64,000 nucleotides of DNA, taken from positions 1,736,001 to 1,800,000 of the forward strand of contig NZ_CP099734.1 of NCBI RefSeq assembly GCF_025398175.1, in the 5' to 3' direction. Numbering within the stretch: the first letter of the stretch is position 1; the number at the start of each line of letters is the position of its first letter. The position numbers were made by a program, and so were the translations under genes. Of this stretch, positions 8,904 through 18,973 are shown piece by piece. The notes beneath the pieces were generated by a model. The model saw only the letters and a program-made list of their open reading frames with translations, made no database searches and had not been told where the DNA came from. The DNA comes from Photobacterium sp. TY1-4. Lineage in GTDB: Bacteria; Pseudomonadota; Gammaproteobacteria; Enterobacterales; Vibrionaceae.

Positions 8904-9530
8904 ATGGACAGAAAAAAAGTTGGGATTTTGATTTTTGATGATGTGGAGGTGCTCGATTATTGCGGGCCTTTTGAAGTTTTTTCGACCACACGGCTGAGTG
9001 AGGATAATCGCCGGGAGTCGCAATCACCTTTTGATGTTGTTCTGATAGCAGAACAGCATGCGCCGGTTGTCACCACGGGCGGGATGCGGGTGCTGCCGGA
9101 TCACGATTTTCATGATTGTCCGGCACTGGATGTGTTAGTCGTCCCGGGCGGATGGGGAACCCGGCCGCAAATGGAGAACCCGCAGCTTTTGACCTGGTTA
9201 AGAGAGAGGGTCCCGACGCTGGAGCTGCTGACATCCGTTTGTACCGGCGCACTGGTACTGGGCAAGGCCGGATTGCTGGAAGGGAAACAGGTCACGACCC
9301 ACTGGCGCTCACTGGACTGGATGCAGGAGCTGTTTCCGCACACAACGGTGCTGAAAAAACAACACGTGGTCGAAGACGGTGATTTGCTGACTTCAGCGGG
9401 CATCTCAGCCGGTATCGATATGGCGTTGAAAGTTGTGTCACGTTACTGTGGTGAGCCGGTTGCACGCGCCACTGCGAAGCATATGGAATATCCTTTCCCG
9501 GATCATAACGAACGTCGCATCGAGATTTAA
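8904..9530 (+). CDS. DJ-1/PfpI family protein (isonitrile-hydratase / AraC-ligand-domain subgroup)
   Basis: 208 residues from the ATG at 8904, which has AAGGAAA upstream; an upstream in-frame start at 8844 has none. The GATase-1-like fold carries the nucleophile cysteine in TSVCTGALVLGKAGLL and a following histidine (THW). The N-terminal KVGILIFDDVEVLDYCGPFEVF motif is typical of the subgroup that includes isonitrile hydratase and the N-terminal domains of GlxA-type regulators. No DNA-binding domain is attached. The specific reaction cannot be read from the sequence. Confidence 0.85.
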   Translation: MDRKKVGILIFDDVEVLDYCGPFEVFSTTRLSEDNRRESQSPFDVVLIAEQHAPVVTTGGMRVLPDHDFHDCPALDVLVVPGGWGTRPQMENPQLLTWLRERVPTLELLTSVCTGALVLGKAGLLEGKQVTTHWRSLDWMQELFPHTTVLKKQHVVEDGDLLTSAGISAGIDMALKVVSRYCGEPVARATAKHMEYPFPDHNERRIEI

Positions 9531-9561
9531 AGGCTCTGCCATCGAGATCCGCTCACTTGTA

Positions 9562-9587
9562 AAACAGCCTCCGAATGGAGGCTGTTT
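9562..9587. terminator. Bidirectional terminator between the PfpI-like gene and uspE
   Basis: Perfect stem AAACAGCCTCC / GGAGGCTGTTT with a 4-base loop, between two convergent genes. Confidence 0.8.
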
Positions 9588-9614
9588 GCTTTCAGGCGAT
9601 CAACGTCAAGTCGT

Positions 9615-10562
9615 TTAATCTTGCTCCGGATGCGGGCTGAGCGGACTGACATAACCTTCCGGTTTTAGTGCCAGTAAATCACAGTTCAGGCGATCAATGG
9701 TATGTTCAGCGGTATTGCCAATGAAGACCGCGGACAACCCGGTTCGCCCGGTCGTCCCCAGGATCACCAGCTCGGCATCCAGCTCTTTGGCCACGCTGGG
9801 GATCACGTCTTCCGGTAAACCTTCCACCACATGAGTTTGTTCTTCCGGCAAACCGTGTTTATGGCGCAGGGCCTTCATGGAAGTCAGGTGGTGGCCCCGG
9901 ACGGCATCGGAGTATGACGCTGGGTCAAACTCCGGCAGCTCAATGGTAATATTGACCGGCGTTGCCGGGTAGGCATTGACCAGATGCACCTCTGCATCCA
10001 GGGTATCCGCCATCGCCAATGCTTCTGCAACAATGGCATCGTTGAGCTTATCGTGAGTTTCGCTGTCCGCTGCCAGATTCACACTGGCGATGATTTTTCC
10101 GTTTTCCGGCCAGCTATGCTCTTTCACCATCAACACCGGGCAGGGGCACTTGCGCAGAAGGTGCCAGTCGGTCGGGGTGAAAATGACCGAACCAATTTTG
10201 TCATGATCATGGGTCGCTTTGATCAGCAGATCATGATTTTTACTGAACACTTCCGCAATGATGGCTTCATATGGACGGTTATGCCATACCACGCTCAAAT
10301 CGATATGAAATCCTTTCTCTTTAAAGGGCTGAATAATATCTTTCAACCACTCTTCACGCTGCATAACGACGCCCCGGCGCATGGCCTGGCGTTCATCAGC
10401 CGATAGCATGGAAGTCATTTCGTACGAGAAATCGTAGATGGCAAGGAATAGGGTGATGGTGACGTCTTGCGAGCGTTTCGCAAGATCGACGGCGCGAGAT
10501 AAGGCTGGTTGGTGATCCTGCTCCGGATCAGCCACAACAAGAATATTATTGTACTTGGTCAT
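9615..10562 (-). CDS. uspE: Universal stress protein E
   Basis: 315 residues from the ATG at 10562 preceded by AAGGGGGC. It has two tandem Usp domains. The second ends in the nucleotide-binding G-x2-G-x9-G(S/T) type motif (LGTTGRTGLSAVFIGNTAEHT); the first domain has a degenerate form. UspE is a cytoplasmic stress-survival protein. The uspE-fnr neighbourhood is conserved across gammaproteobacteria. The gene is read towards a bidirectional terminator shared with the PfpI-like gene. Confidence 0.94.
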   Translation of the reverse strand: MTKYNNILVVADPEQDHQPALSRAVDLAKRSQDVTITLFLAIYDFSYEMTSMLSADERQAMRRGVVMQREEWLKDIIQPFKEKGFHIDLSVVWHNRPYEAIIAEVFSKNHDLLIKATHDHDKIGSVIFTPTDWHLLRKCPCPVLMVKEHSWPENGKIIASVNLAADSETHDKLNDAIVAEALAMADTLDAEVHLVNAYPATPVNITIELPEFDPASYSDAVRGHHLTSMKALRHKHGLPEEQTHVVEGLPEDVIPSVAKELDAELVILGTTGRTGLSAVFIGNTAEHTIDRLNCDLLALKPEGYVSPLSPHPEQD

Positions 10563-10727
10563 AATTGCCCCCTTACACAACAGTGTTGGCATCAAAACCA
10601 GTCTCAGATCCCCTTGAAAGGAATACTACCTAGTTGCCTGAATACCCTTGAAAGCAAATAGATAAATCAGAATGGCTTCATTAACTGTAACGTATCGCAG
10701 CAGTTATGGGGAGTTCAGAAAAGAAAA

Positions 10728-10760
10728 AAAGTGATACGGCGCAAGCTCGTATCACTTTCT
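10728..10760 (-). terminator. Terminator of fnr
   Basis: Stem AAAGTGATACG / CGTATCACTTT. On the minus strand it is followed by a long T run (the A run at 10721-10730). Confidence 0.85.
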
Positions 10761-10782
10761 TATTGAACCGGAATTCAGTGGA

Positions 10783-11532
10783 TCAGTTATTGTTGCTAAC
10801 GCCGGCCAGGCGAGACAGTTCTTCGTGATCCAGAATCGTAATGTACTTACCTTTGACGCTCAGCATGCCTGATTTCTGGAAGCGACCCAGCAGACGGCTG
10901 ATCGTCTCGACGGTCAGGCCCAGGTAGTTACCGATATCGCCACGCGTCATGGTCAGGCGGAACTCACGAGGTGAGAAGCCACGCTGAGAGAAACGCAGAG
11001 AGAGATTGTACAGGAAGGCCGCCAGACGCTCTTCGGCATTCTTTTTCGACAGCAACAGGATCATTTCCTGATCGCCTTTAATCTCGTTACTCATCAAACG
11101 CATAATCTGTTTGCGCAGCTTCGGCATGCGGCCGGATAAGTCATCCAGGATTTCAAATGGGATCTCACAAACCATCGAAGTTTCCAGAGACTGGGCGAAG
11201 CTCGGATGCATCATTTCATTAATGGCATCAAAACCAACCAAATCCCCGGCCAAATGGAAGGCAGTGATTTGCTCATCCCCTTGCTCGGTGATGGTATAGC
11301 TCTTAATTGTCCCCGAGCGGATCGCATAAAGCGATTTCAGCTCATCGCCAGCCTTAAACAGCTCTTGTCCTTTTTGGATCGGCTTTTTACGCTCGATGAT
11401 CTGATCCAATTGATCAAGCTCAGATTCGTTCAGCGTAAATGGAATACACAACTGACTGATACTACAGTCCTGGCAATGAATAGCACATCCACCGGACTGG
11501 ACACGTTTGGTTGGAAGTTTGTCCGAAATCAT
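10783..11532 (-). CDS. fnr: Anaerobic regulator FNR
   Basis: 249 residues. Cysteines C16, C20, C23 and C29 lie in the N-terminus; C20, C23 and C29 match the [4Fe-4S] ligands of E. coli FNR, and the fourth ligand is in SMVCEIPF. A cyclic-nucleotide-binding fold and dimer helix follow, then a C-terminal HTH ([27 protein letters not shown]) with the E-SR recognition pattern. It senses oxygen and controls respiratory genes, including the adjacent cco cluster. A TTGAC-N4-GTCAA site in its own promoter suggests autoregulation. Confidence 0.97.
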   Translation of the reverse strand: MISDKLPTKRVQSGGCAIHCQDCSISQLCIPFTLNESELDQLDQIIERKKPIQKGQELFKAGDELKSLYAIRSGTIKSYTITEQGDEQITAFHLAGDLVGFDAINEMMHPSFAQSLETSMVCEIPFEILDDLSGRMPKLRKQIMRLMSNEIKGDQEMILLLSKKNAEERLAAFLYNLSLRFSQRGFSPREFRLTMTRGDIGNYLGLTVETISRLLGRFQKSGMLSVKGKYITILDHEELSRLAGVSNNN

Positions 11533-11549
11533 AAGCCTGTCTAACCGTG

Positions 11550-11563
11550 TTGACGTAGGTCAA
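11550..11563. promoter_or_regulatory. FNR box in the fnr promoter
   Basis: TTGACGTAGGTCAA matches the consensus TTGAT-N4-ATCAA except for one symmetric change per half site. It lies 18 bp upstream of the fnr start codon, a position that would block transcription (autorepression). Confidence 0.6.
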
Positions 11564-11607
11564 TATTTTAACACAATATGAATCGATGTGACGAGAAATA
11601 TAAAACC

Positions 11608-12297
11608 CTACAAAATTTGATTGATTGCGATATAACCAGTATGGACCCCGTACAAGAGGAGCATCAAGGCACTGGCTCGCTTGAAATAGAGATTCTTTAA
11701 AACCTGTTGGAGCTGCTGAGCCAGCGAACCGACGGCGATCATGGCCGGTAAGGTCCCCATCCCGAAAGCCAGCATAACCGCAGCGCCGGAAGACGCACTC
11801 CCGGAAACAGCAGCCCAGCTTAAGGTTGAGTAGACCAATCCGCACGGCAGCCAGCCCCAGAGCAGGCCAAACGGTAACGCGGCAGCAGGAGACTTGAGCG
11901 GCAGCAGGGACTTGGCCTGAGGCGAAATCAGTCGCCACAGATATTGCCCGAGTCGCTCCAGATGAGTGATTGCCTGCCACCACTGACCCAGATATAACGC
12001 CAGCAAGATCATCATGACCGCAGCCAGTAACCGCAGCGAGATCAGGGCAGTGGCATGACCGCTGAGGGCAGCCATGCCGGCAAACGCTCCTCCGATGATG
12101 GCGCCGGCAATCGCATAGGAGATCAGCCGTCCAGCGTTGTAGCAGAGCAGATACGGCCAGCGGCGTGTATCTTGTTGGCCGGGAATGCCGAGCGTGAGGG
12201 CGGCGGCGACCCCGCCACACATCCCCAGGCAATGCCCGGCTCCCATCAGGCCAATCACAAAGGCGGCGATAAAATCAGTTGAGATAGCTGCGTCCAT
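11608..12297 (-). CDS. TauE/SafE-like membrane protein of the cbb3 oxidase cluster
   Basis: 229 residues with about six membrane helices. The first helix contains GAGHCLGMCGG, a Cys-x3-Cys metal-like motif typical of the sulfite-exporter/UreH-related proteins found between ccoS and fnr in vibrios and related bacteria. Location directly after ccoS points to a role in copper or heme handling during cbb3 oxidase assembly; that is inference from context. It starts 5 bp from the ccoS stop codon. Confidence 0.8.
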   Translation of the reverse strand: MDAAISTDFIAAFVIGLMGAGHCLGMCGGVAAALTLGIPGQQDTRRWPYLLCYNAGRLISYAIAGAIIGGAFAGMAALSGHATALISLRLLAAVMMILLALYLGQWWQAITHLERLGQYLWRLISPQAKSLLPLKSPAAALPFGLLWGWLPCGLVYSTLSWAAVSGSASSGAAVMLAFGMGTLPAMIAVGSLAQQLQQVLKNLYFKRASALMLLLYGVHTGYIAINQIL

Positions 12298-12302
12298 GTT
12301 GG

Positions 12303-12482
12303 TTAATCGCGTTTTTTGGCTGGCTTGTCCGTGTTTTCGTTTTCACCCTCGTCAAACAGGATGTCGTAACCGCGGCGCTCCAGATCTTCAAATTGCTCAC
12401 TCCTGACGGCCCAAAGAAAAATGCCGACAGCAATACAAACAAAAATGATCGCGATAGGTATCAACAGATAAAGACTAGACAT
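12303..12482 (-). CDS. ccoS: Cytochrome cbb3 assembly protein CcoS
   Basis: 59 residues, one N-terminal membrane helix (SLYLLIPIAIIFVCIAVGIFL) and a short acidic cytoplasmic tail with the family pattern FEDLERRGYDILFDE. CcoS is needed to insert heme and copper cofactors into the cbb3 oxidase. The start overlaps the end of ccoI by 8 bp, so the two are translationally coupled. The gene is easily missed because of its size. Confidence 0.93.
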   Translation of the reverse strand: MSSLYLLIPIAIIFVCIAVGIFLWAVRSEQFEDLERRGYDILFDEGENENTDKPAKKRD

Positions 12483-14868
12483 TTTCTTTCAACAACCTCA
12501 AAGAGTTAGAGACAACAATGATTGAGCTGGCTGACATGCCTACCACGGCAATGTACGGGGCAACATAACCAGCGACGGCCAGCGGCAGGATCACCAGGTT
12601 ATATCCCAATGCCCAGGCCAGGTTTTCCCGAATGATCTTGCGGGTTTTCAATGCGAGCTGACGCGCACGTAAGATGCGTGACAGCTTGTCGCCCAGCAAT
12701 ACCATATCCGCCGAGGATTTGGCAACATCCGTCCCGCCACCCATGGCAACAGAGAGGTGCGCGCCAGCCAGAACCGGGGCGTCGTTCACACCGTCGCCGA
12801 TCATCAGGGCTACCTGATCTTGATTCAGGCTGCGCAGGTAGGCGAGTTTGCCTTCAGGGCTCGCACCGGCAACCAGCGTATCAATCCCGAGCTTATCCGC
12901 GACGGTCTGGGCATTGGCAGAGTGATCACCGGTCAGCATGGTTACCTTGATCCCAGCCGACTGAAATTGAGCGATAAGCTCTTTGCTGTCTTGGCGAATC
13001 GGATCATCTAGCTTAAAGGCCGCGACCGGTTGCGCATTACAGGTCAGCCAGACCTGGTAGCGGTTGTCGCATTGCATCAGCAGATGTTCTTTCTCCGGAT
13101 GCAAATCCAGCGCAAAAGCAGCCTGGCCGATACGCCATTCGTCATTGCCGACCCAGCCTTTCAGTCCGGAACCTATGATGTTTTCTACATGATCGAATTT
13201 CAGTGCGGCTGAACGATGTTCGCGGAACGCTCTCGCAATCGGGTGGTTGGCGAATCGCTCCAGTTCAGCGGCATATGTCAGGGCATCCTGCTCTGAAACA
13301 TTGCCCAGCAACTTGGTCTCAACCAGCCGGATGTTGCCTTCTGTCAGGGTGCCGGTTTTGTCGATCACCAACTGATTCACTTTACACAGGGTCTCCAGAA
13401 CATGGCCACGGCGCAACAGGATGCCTAACCGACCTAAGCTGGATGTAGAGCAAGTCAGTGCGGTCGGCGTCGCCAGAGAAAGCGCACAAGGGCAGGTTGC
13501 CACCAGAACAGAGAGAGTGATCCACAATGCATCTTCAGGCCGTTGCTGCATCCAGTGCAACCAGGTACCCGCGGAAATGATCAAAATGGCAGCCACGAAA
13601 TAACGGGCGACAATATCGGCGATCTCTGCCACTTTCGGCTTGGAGGATTGCGCTTCGTCTTGCAGCCGCACGATGTTGGAGATCAGCGAGTTTTGCCGAT
13701 CCTGGGTCACTTTGAGGGTGATATTGCCGTCGCCGTTAATGGTTCCGGCAAAAACCTGATCCCCGACGGTACGCGGTACCGGCATGGGTTCACCGGTCAG
13801 CATCGATTCATCGATGGCCGTTTCACCTTGCAGGATTTCGCCGTCAGCCGGCAGGTTTTCGCCCGGCAGGACAATAATGATATCACCGACTTTCAATGTC
13901 TTGGCTGCGATCTGCTGTCCGTCTTCCAGGGTTGCCATTGCCGGCACCAGCTTGAGGAGGTTGGCGCTGGCTGCAGCGGCCTGACGGCGGGCGCGCATTT
14001 CGAGGAAGCGGCCCAGCAACAGGAAGAAGGTGAACATCGAAATGGATTCAAAGAAGACTTCGCCTTTTTCCATGACGGTCGCGTACAGGCTGGCGATGAA
14101 CGCAAACAGTAAGGCAATCGAAACCGGGACATCCATGCCCAAGGTCCGGGCTTTCAGATTCCGCCAGGCATTGAGGTAAAACGGCAGAGCAGAGTAGAGC
14201 AATACCGGCGTGGCAAAGATCAGGCTGACCCAGCGCAGGTAACTTTTGAATTCAGGATCTAGATCCCCGAAAATCTCAAAATACAGCGCGACGGCCAGCA
14301 TCATGACCTGCATGGTCGCAATCCCGGCGATCCCCAACCGGTAGAGATAGCCTTTCATGGTGCGGTGGTATTGCTGCTCTTGTGCATCGGCTTCAAAAGG
14401 CGCGGCTTTGTAGCCTAATTTATGAATGATGCCGAGTAAATGACTGAGTTTGGTTTGGTCTGGATCCCAGACCAGCAGGGCGCGGTGCGTGGTGGTGTTG
14501 ACACGAATTGAGATGACGCCGGGCTCTCGGTTGAGTTGTTTTTCAATCAGCCAGGCACAGGCGGCGCAGGAGACGCCATCAAGAGAAAGGGAAACTTCCT
14601 TGCTGTTCTCAACACTGCGGACGAATTCCTGTTGGACCTCTTCGTGATCATAGAGCAACAGGGACTGTAGTTGTTGTGGAACCAGATCGGCTTTTTCGGC
14701 GGGCGCGGTGCGATATTCGTAATACGATGTCAGACCGCTGTCGACAATGGTTTGGGCCACGGCTTCACAGCCCGGACAGCACATGTCACGCAGCTCGCCC
14801 AGAATTTGAACTTGCTGATGGTAACCCGCCGGGACCGGGTCACCACAGTGGTAACAATCTTTGCTCAT
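12475..14868 (-). CDS. ccoI: Copper-translocating P-type ATPase CcoI/FixI
   Basis: 797 residues. In order: a cysteine-rich N-terminus (CYHCGDPVP, CCPGC), a heavy-metal-associated domain with CAAC, the P1B-ATPase core with CPC in the sixth membrane helix (ATCPCALSLATP), the phosphorylation motif DKTGTLT, and the hinge GDGVNDAPVL. It exports copper from the cytoplasm for assembly of the CuB centre of cbb3 oxidase. It overlaps ccoH by 4 bp upstream and ccoS by 8 bp downstream in the ccoHIS operon. Confidence 0.96.
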   Translation of the reverse strand: MSKDCYHCGDPVPAGYHQQVQILGELRDMCCPGCEAVAQTIVDSGLTSYYEYRTAPAEKADLVPQQLQSLLLYDHEEVQQEFVRSVENSKEVSLSLDGVSCAACAWLIEKQLNREPGVISIRVNTTTHRALLVWDPDQTKLSHLLGIIHKLGYKAAPFEADAQEQQYHRTMKGYLYRLGIAGIATMQVMMLAVALYFEIFGDLDPEFKSYLRWVSLIFATPVLLYSALPFYLNAWRNLKARTLGMDVPVSIALLFAFIASLYATVMEKGEVFFESISMFTFFLLLGRFLEMRARRQAAAASANLLKLVPAMATLEDGQQIAAKTLKVGDIIIVLPGENLPADGEILQGETAIDESMLTGEPMPVPRTVGDQVFAGTINGDGNITLKVTQDRQNSLISNIVRLQDEAQSSKPKVAEIADIVARYFVAAILIISAGTWLHWMQQRPEDALWITLSVLVATCPCALSLATPTALTCSTSSLGRLGILLRRGHVLETLCKVNQLVIDKTGTLTEGNIRLVETKLLGNVSEQDALTYAAELERFANHPIARAFREHRSAALKFDHVENIIGSGLKGWVGNDEWRIGQAAFALDLHPEKEHLLMQCDNRYQVWLTCNAQPVAAFKLDDPIRQDSKELIAQFQSAGIKVTMLTGDHSANAQTVADKLGIDTLVAGASPEGKLAYLRSLNQDQVALMIGDGVNDAPVLAGAHLSVAMGGGTDVAKSSADMVLLGDKLSRILRARQLALKTRKIIRENLAWALGYNLVILPLAVAGYVAPYIAVVGMSASSIIVVSNSLRLLKENV

Positions 14869-15356
14869 CCCTTATCCTGCCCGTACAGCGAAATCGGATC
14901 AGATGATGGCAGGGTAATACGCCCTTGCAGCATCCAGTCACCCTCGAATGGTTCGATTTCAACAAACCAAGGGCCTTGCAGTGGCTCTGGTGCACTGAAA
15001 CGATACGCGCCTTTTAAATCGGGGCTGACCATTTGGGTAAAGTCTTTATTGGCTAGGGTCCGGTGGGTGAAAGTCACTCGAAGGTTCGGGTTGCTTTTCA
15101 GTTCACCTTTGTTGAAATTCACGACAATGTCTGACTCGGCGATACTCACCGATGCTTTTAGTTGCAGTGCATCAGCGACGCGCAAACGCGAAAGGTCAAG
15201 GTTAATGGCTTTCCCTTTCTTGTAATAATCTTCTGCGACGAGATCTACCTGGTTTTGAGAAAAGATATAGACAGCGGTCAGGCTGTAGATAATGGAAATG
15301 GCAGGGATAGAGAAAACGAACCAAGGCCAGAAATGCTTATACCATGGTTTACGCAT
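14865..15356 (-). CDS. ccoH: Cytochrome cbb3 assembly protein CcoH/FixH
   Basis: 163 residues. One N-terminal membrane helix (WFVFSIPAISIIYSLTAVYIF) is followed by YYKKGKAINLDLSR, a FixH signature, and a periplasmic beta domain. It assists maturation of the cbb3 oxidase. First gene of ccoHIS, separated from ccoP by a hairpin at 15387-15409, and overlapping ccoI by 4 bp. Confidence 0.92.
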   Translation of the reverse strand: MRKPWYKHFWPWFVFSIPAISIIYSLTAVYIFSQNQVDLVAEDYYKKGKAINLDLSRLRVADALQLKASVSIAESDIVVNFNKGELKSNPNLRVTFTHRTLANKDFTQMVSPDLKGAYRFSAPEPLQGPWFVEIEPFEGDWMLQGRITLPSSDPISLYGQDKG

Positions 15357-15386
15357 AGTGATTACCTTTGACGCTTTGATGAAAAG

Positions 15387-15409
15387 AGCCCCTGAATGTA
15401 ACAGGGGCT
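15387..15409 (-). terminator. Hairpin between ccoP and ccoH
   Basis: Stem AGCCCCTG / CAGGGGCT with a 7-base loop and CTTTT after it on the minus strand. It probably ends or attenuates the ccoNOQP transcript before ccoHIS. Confidence 0.65.
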
Positions 15410-15476
15410 ATGTATTAAGTCTCAGTTTTTATTACTAATTTATTAGATAATATGTAACTGATTTTAAACCATCCAA

Positions 15477-16457
15477 TTACTTGCTGGTTTCGTTGCTCAG
15501 GCTCCAGACGTAGGCAGAGATCAGCTGAACTTTCTCTTCACCAAGCACGTCTTTCCAAGCCGGCATCACGCCTTGGCGACCGTGGGTAATCGTCGCTTCA
15601 ACTGCACGGCGAGAGCCGCCGTATAGCCAAGTTTGGTCTGTCAGGTCAGGCGCCCCGAAAGCCGGGTTCCCTTTACCATCCGTACCGTGACATGCTGCAC
15701 AGACAACGAAACGTTGCTGACCAGCTGCGGCATCTTTGGCGTTCACACTACGACCAGATAAGCCCAGTACATAGGTTGTTACATCGCGGACACCGTCTTC
15801 GCCCAGGGTATCAATCCAAGCCGGCATCACACCGTGACGACCTTGCATGATTGTGGTTTTGATCGTTTCCGCTTCACCACCATACAGCCAAGCGTCGTCA
15901 GTCAGGTTCGGGTAACCTAGCTGACCACGTGCATCTGAACCATGACATTGCGCACAGTTTTGGATGAACAGACGCTGACCCACTTTAATCGCGTCAGAAT
16001 CGCCGGCGATTTCAGTGATAGGACGTAGTGCATGACCAGACGCATCATAGGCCAGGGTCTTGAACGTTTCACCGAAGGTTGCTTGCGCGTCATCCAGTTC
16101 ACGTGCGTACTGATCCAGGCGTTGATCTTTCTGTGCATTGGCAATGGCGAGTCTAGACTCTTCCACGCTACGCACCGTCTGGTTCGAACTTTGCCAACCT
16201 AACAGGCCTTTAAAGTTACCCAGGCCAGGGTACAGCGCCAGGTAAACCAGGCCGAAGATAATGGTGCCCCAGAACATGTAGGACCACCACTTCGGCAGAG
16301 GGTTGTTGATTTCACGAATACCATCGTATTCGTGGCCCATATCTTCACCTTCCTCAACACCCATTTTGTCTTTGCTACACCAAACAAGAATGGTGGCAAT
16401 ACCGAAAATGGTGCCGAGCGTGATGATTGTAATCCATAGACTCCAGAATGTAGTCAT
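15477..16457 (-). CDS. ccoP: cbb3 oxidase diheme cytochrome c subunit CcoP
   Basis: 326 residues. Two N-terminal membrane segments precede two cytochrome c domains with heme motifs CAQCH and CAACH, plus the distal PAW methionine region in each (HGVMPAW, QGVMPAW). It passes electrons from c-type cytochromes to the oxidase core. The start overlaps ccoQ by 4 bp, and the operon order is N-O-Q-P. Confidence 0.97.
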   Translation of the reverse strand: MTTFWSLWITIITLGTIFGIATILVWCSKDKMGVEEGEDMGHEYDGIREINNPLPKWWSYMFWGTIIFGLVYLALYPGLGNFKGLLGWQSSNQTVRSVEESRLAIANAQKDQRLDQYARELDDAQATFGETFKTLAYDASGHALRPITEIAGDSDAIKVGQRLFIQNCAQCHGSDARGQLGYPNLTDDAWLYGGEAETIKTTIMQGRHGVMPAWIDTLGEDGVRDVTTYVLGLSGRSVNAKDAAAGQQRFVVCAACHGTDGKGNPAFGAPDLTDQTWLYGGSRRAVEATITHGRQGVMPAWKDVLGEEKVQLISAYVWSLSNETSK

Positions 16458-16636
16458 GCTTCCTCGCTCCTGTCTTTCTCACGCGTTGCCAAATCTTGCT
16501 CTTCATCTGCAAACACAAGGTTAGCTGCTTCATCGAAGCGGGATTTTTGGCGTTTACTGTAAGCCCAAAGGACGATACCAATAAAGCTTGCGAACAGAAT
16601 CACTGTCCAAATGCTATGAATGGTTCCAATATCCAT
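16454..16636 (-). CDS. ccoQ: cbb3 oxidase small subunit CcoQ/FixQ
   Basis: 60 residues. One membrane helix (IHSIWTVILFASFIGIVLWAY) is followed by a charged tail. It sits between ccoO and ccoP as in all vibrio cco operons; the subunit stabilises the complex. Confidence 0.92.
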   Translation of the reverse strand: MDIGTIHSIWTVILFASFIGIVLWAYSKRQKSRFDEAANLVFADEEQDLATREKDRSEEA

Positions 16637-16646
16637 TGTGGCCCCC

Positions 16647-17258
16647 TTACTTCATTGCGTGACCGAGAGACTGAAGGTAAGCAATCAGTGCATCCATTTC
16701 AGTCTTGCCTTTCACATCATCACTAGCATTCGCGATTTGCTCATCCGTGTAAGGAACACCGAAGTTGTCGCGGAACAGCGCTAGCTTGTCAGAAGTTAAC
16801 TTGCCATCAAGCTCGTTTTCTTCCAGCCAAGGGAACCCTGGCATGTTTGACTCAGGAACTACAGCACGTGGATTACGAAGGTGAACACGGTGCCAGTCGT
16901 CAGAGTAACGGCCGCCAACACGCGCCAGATCCGGACCAGTCCGCTTGGAGCCCCACAGGAATGGGTGTTCCCAAACACTTTCACCGGCAACAGAGTAGTG
17001 ACCGTAACGCTCCGTTTCAGAACGGAACGGACGAACCATCTGGCTGTGACACACGTTACAACCTTCACGGATGTAAATATCACGACCTTCCATTTCCAAC
17101 GCCGTGTACGGGCGCAGGTTTTCTACCGGCTCAGTTGTTTGATCCTGATACAGGAGCGGCGTGATTTCTACCAGCGCACCAAAACTGATGGCGATGATGA
17201 TCAGAATCGCTAGAAGGCCGACATTTTTTTCTACAATTTCATGACGATTATTAGCCAT
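16647..17258 (-). CDS. ccoO: cbb3 oxidase monoheme cytochrome c subunit CcoO
   Basis: 203 residues. An N-terminal membrane anchor is followed by a single c-type heme site ([14 protein letters not shown]) and the conserved [18 protein letters not shown] segment. The protein faces the periplasm and relays electrons to CcoN. It lies 11 bp from ccoN and 10 bp from ccoQ. Confidence 0.97.
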   Translation of the reverse strand: MANNRHEIVEKNVGLLAILIIIAISFGALVEITPLLYQDQTTEPVENLRPYTALEMEGRDIYIREGCNVCHSQMVRPFRSETERYGHYSVAGESVWEHPFLWGSKRTGPDLARVGGRYSDDWHRVHLRNPRAVVPESNMPGFPWLEENELDGKLTSDKLALFRDNFGVPYTDEQIANASDDVKGKTEMDALIAYLQSLGHAMK

Positions 17259-17269
17259 TGTCGAACTCC

Positions 17270-18697
17270 TTATGCTGGCTGCTCAGTTGCTTTCAGGCTT
17301 TCTTTCGGCGCGGCAATAGTCTTGTACGCGTTGTAGGCCATCAGAAGCATACCGAACAAGAACACAGCACCACCCAGGAAGCGAACAAAGTAGAATGGGT
17401 AAGAAGCCTGCAGAGATTCAACGAAGCTGTAGGTCAATGTACCGTCGGTGTTCACCGCGCGCCACATCAGACCTTGCATTACACCGGAGATCCACATCGC
17501 AACGATGTACAGTACCGTACCGATGGTGGCCAGCCAGAAGTGAACGTTGATCAGTTTGACCGAGAACATGCGCTCTTGACCGAACAGTTTCGGGATCAGG
17601 TGGTATACCGAACCGATCGAAACCATGGCAACCCAGCCTAACGCACCAGAGTGTACGTGACCGATGGTCCAGTCTGTATAGTGGGATAGGGCGTTAACTG
17701 TCTTGATTGACATCATCGGGCCTTCGAAGGTCGACATGCCGTAGAAAGACAGGGAGACAACCAGGAAGCGCAGGATTGGGTCGTGACGTAGTTTGTGCCA
17801 TGCACCGGACAGCGTCATGATACCGTTGATCATACCACCCCAAGATGGTGCGAACAGGATCAGTGACATCACCATACCGACTGACTGAGTCCAGTCAGGT
17901 AGTGAAGTATAGTGAAGGTGGTGAGGACCCGCCCAGATGTACAGTGAAATCAGTGCCCAGAAGTGAACGATAGAAAGACGGTAAGAATAAACCGGACGTC
18001 CAGCTTGCTTAGGTACAAAGTAGTACATCATTCCCAGGAAGCCCGCAGTCAGCAGGAAGCCTACTGCGTTGTGTCCGTACCACCATTGAATCATGGCATC
18101 CACTGCGCCTGAGTAAATCGAGTACGATTTAGTCATAGACACAGGAATCGCCATACTGTTCACGATGTGCAGGACTGCTACCGTCAGGATGAAGGCACCG
18201 AAGAACCAATTCGCAACATAAATGTGCGAGGTTTTTCGTTTAATCATCGTTCCGAAGAAGACAATCGCATAGGATACCCAAACCACGGCAATGGCGATAT
18301 CAATCGGCCATTCCAGTTCTGCGTATTCCTTACTCGTGGTCATACCCAGCGGCAGCGTAATTGCTGCAGACAGGATAACGGCTTGCCAGCCCCAGAAGGT
18401 GAACGACGCTAATTTTCCACCGAATAGTCTTGCTTGACATGTACGCTGTACTACGTAGTAGGACGTAGCAAACAGGGCACTTGTGCCGAACGCGAAAATC
18501 ACCGCATTGGTATGCAGTGGTCGCAGACGGCTGTATGTCAACCAAGGTATGTCGAAGTTTAACGCCGGCCACACCAGTTGAGCGGCAATCAATACACCAA
18601 CGCCCATTCCGACAATTCCCCAAAGTATGGTGGCTAAAGTGAATTGACGAACGACCGTATAGTTGTAGTTTTGTTCAAGCTGCTTTACTTGGCTCAT
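17270..18697 (-). CDS. ccoN: cbb3 oxidase catalytic subunit CcoN
   Basis: 475 residues from the ATG at 18697 (TGGAAG upstream). A longer reading to 18772 adds 25 residues not found in the family. About 12 membrane helices carry the heme-copper oxidase histidines ([35 protein letters not shown]). It reduces O2 with high affinity at the inner membrane. First gene of ccoNOQP. The upstream gap has a symmetric TTGAC-GTCAA element that may be an FNR-type site. Confidence 0.97.
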   Translation of the reverse strand: MSQVKQLEQNYNYTVVRQFTLATILWGIVGMGVGVLIAAQLVWPALNFDIPWLTYSRLRPLHTNAVIFAFGTSALFATSYYVVQRTCQARLFGGKLASFTFWGWQAVILSAAITLPLGMTTSKEYAELEWPIDIAIAVVWVSYAIVFFGTMIKRKTSHIYVANWFFGAFILTVAVLHIVNSMAIPVSMTKSYSIYSGAVDAMIQWWYGHNAVGFLLTAGFLGMMYYFVPKQAGRPVYSYRLSIVHFWALISLYIWAGPHHLHYTSLPDWTQSVGMVMSLILFAPSWGGMINGIMTLSGAWHKLRHDPILRFLVVSLSFYGMSTFEGPMMSIKTVNALSHYTDWTIGHVHSGALGWVAMVSIGSVYHLIPKLFGQERMFSVKLINVHFWLATIGTVLYIVAMWISGVMQGLMWRAVNTDGTLTYSFVESLQASYPFYFVRFLGGAVFLFGMLLMAYNAYKTIAAPKESLKATEQPA

Positions 18698-18885
18698 GTT
18701 GCATGCTTCCAATTTTAATTGTTCAACTACACTCTCTTTCCTTGTGCGGACAACAAGTTGTCGCAATGCCACCCAAAACCCAATTCAGACGCCATGTTGC
18801 CTTTTTAAACATCATGGTATTTAAATTGCTATTTTGTTGTAAAAGTGGCATTTTCGGTGCACATAATACTTGAGATACAAAGTGA

Positions 18886-18898
18886 TTGACAGGGTCAA
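18886..18898. promoter_or_regulatory. Possible FNR/CRP-family half-site pair upstream of ccoN
   Basis: TTGAC-AGG-GTCAA. The half sites equal those in the fnr promoter but the spacer is 3 bp, not 4, so the match is imperfect. It lies about 190 bp upstream of ccoN and 76 bp upstream of the divergent gene at 18974. Confidence 0.3.
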
Positions 18899-18973
18899 GA
18901 CCACACTCGCTTTACGGTTAAGCAACATTTATGTGAAAACTTTGAACTCTGTAACACGGGAAGCGCGATAAAA

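Noticed and set aside
18869..18882. TTGAGATACAAAGT as FNR box of ccoN
   Set aside because: Only the left half site fits the consensus; the right half does not.
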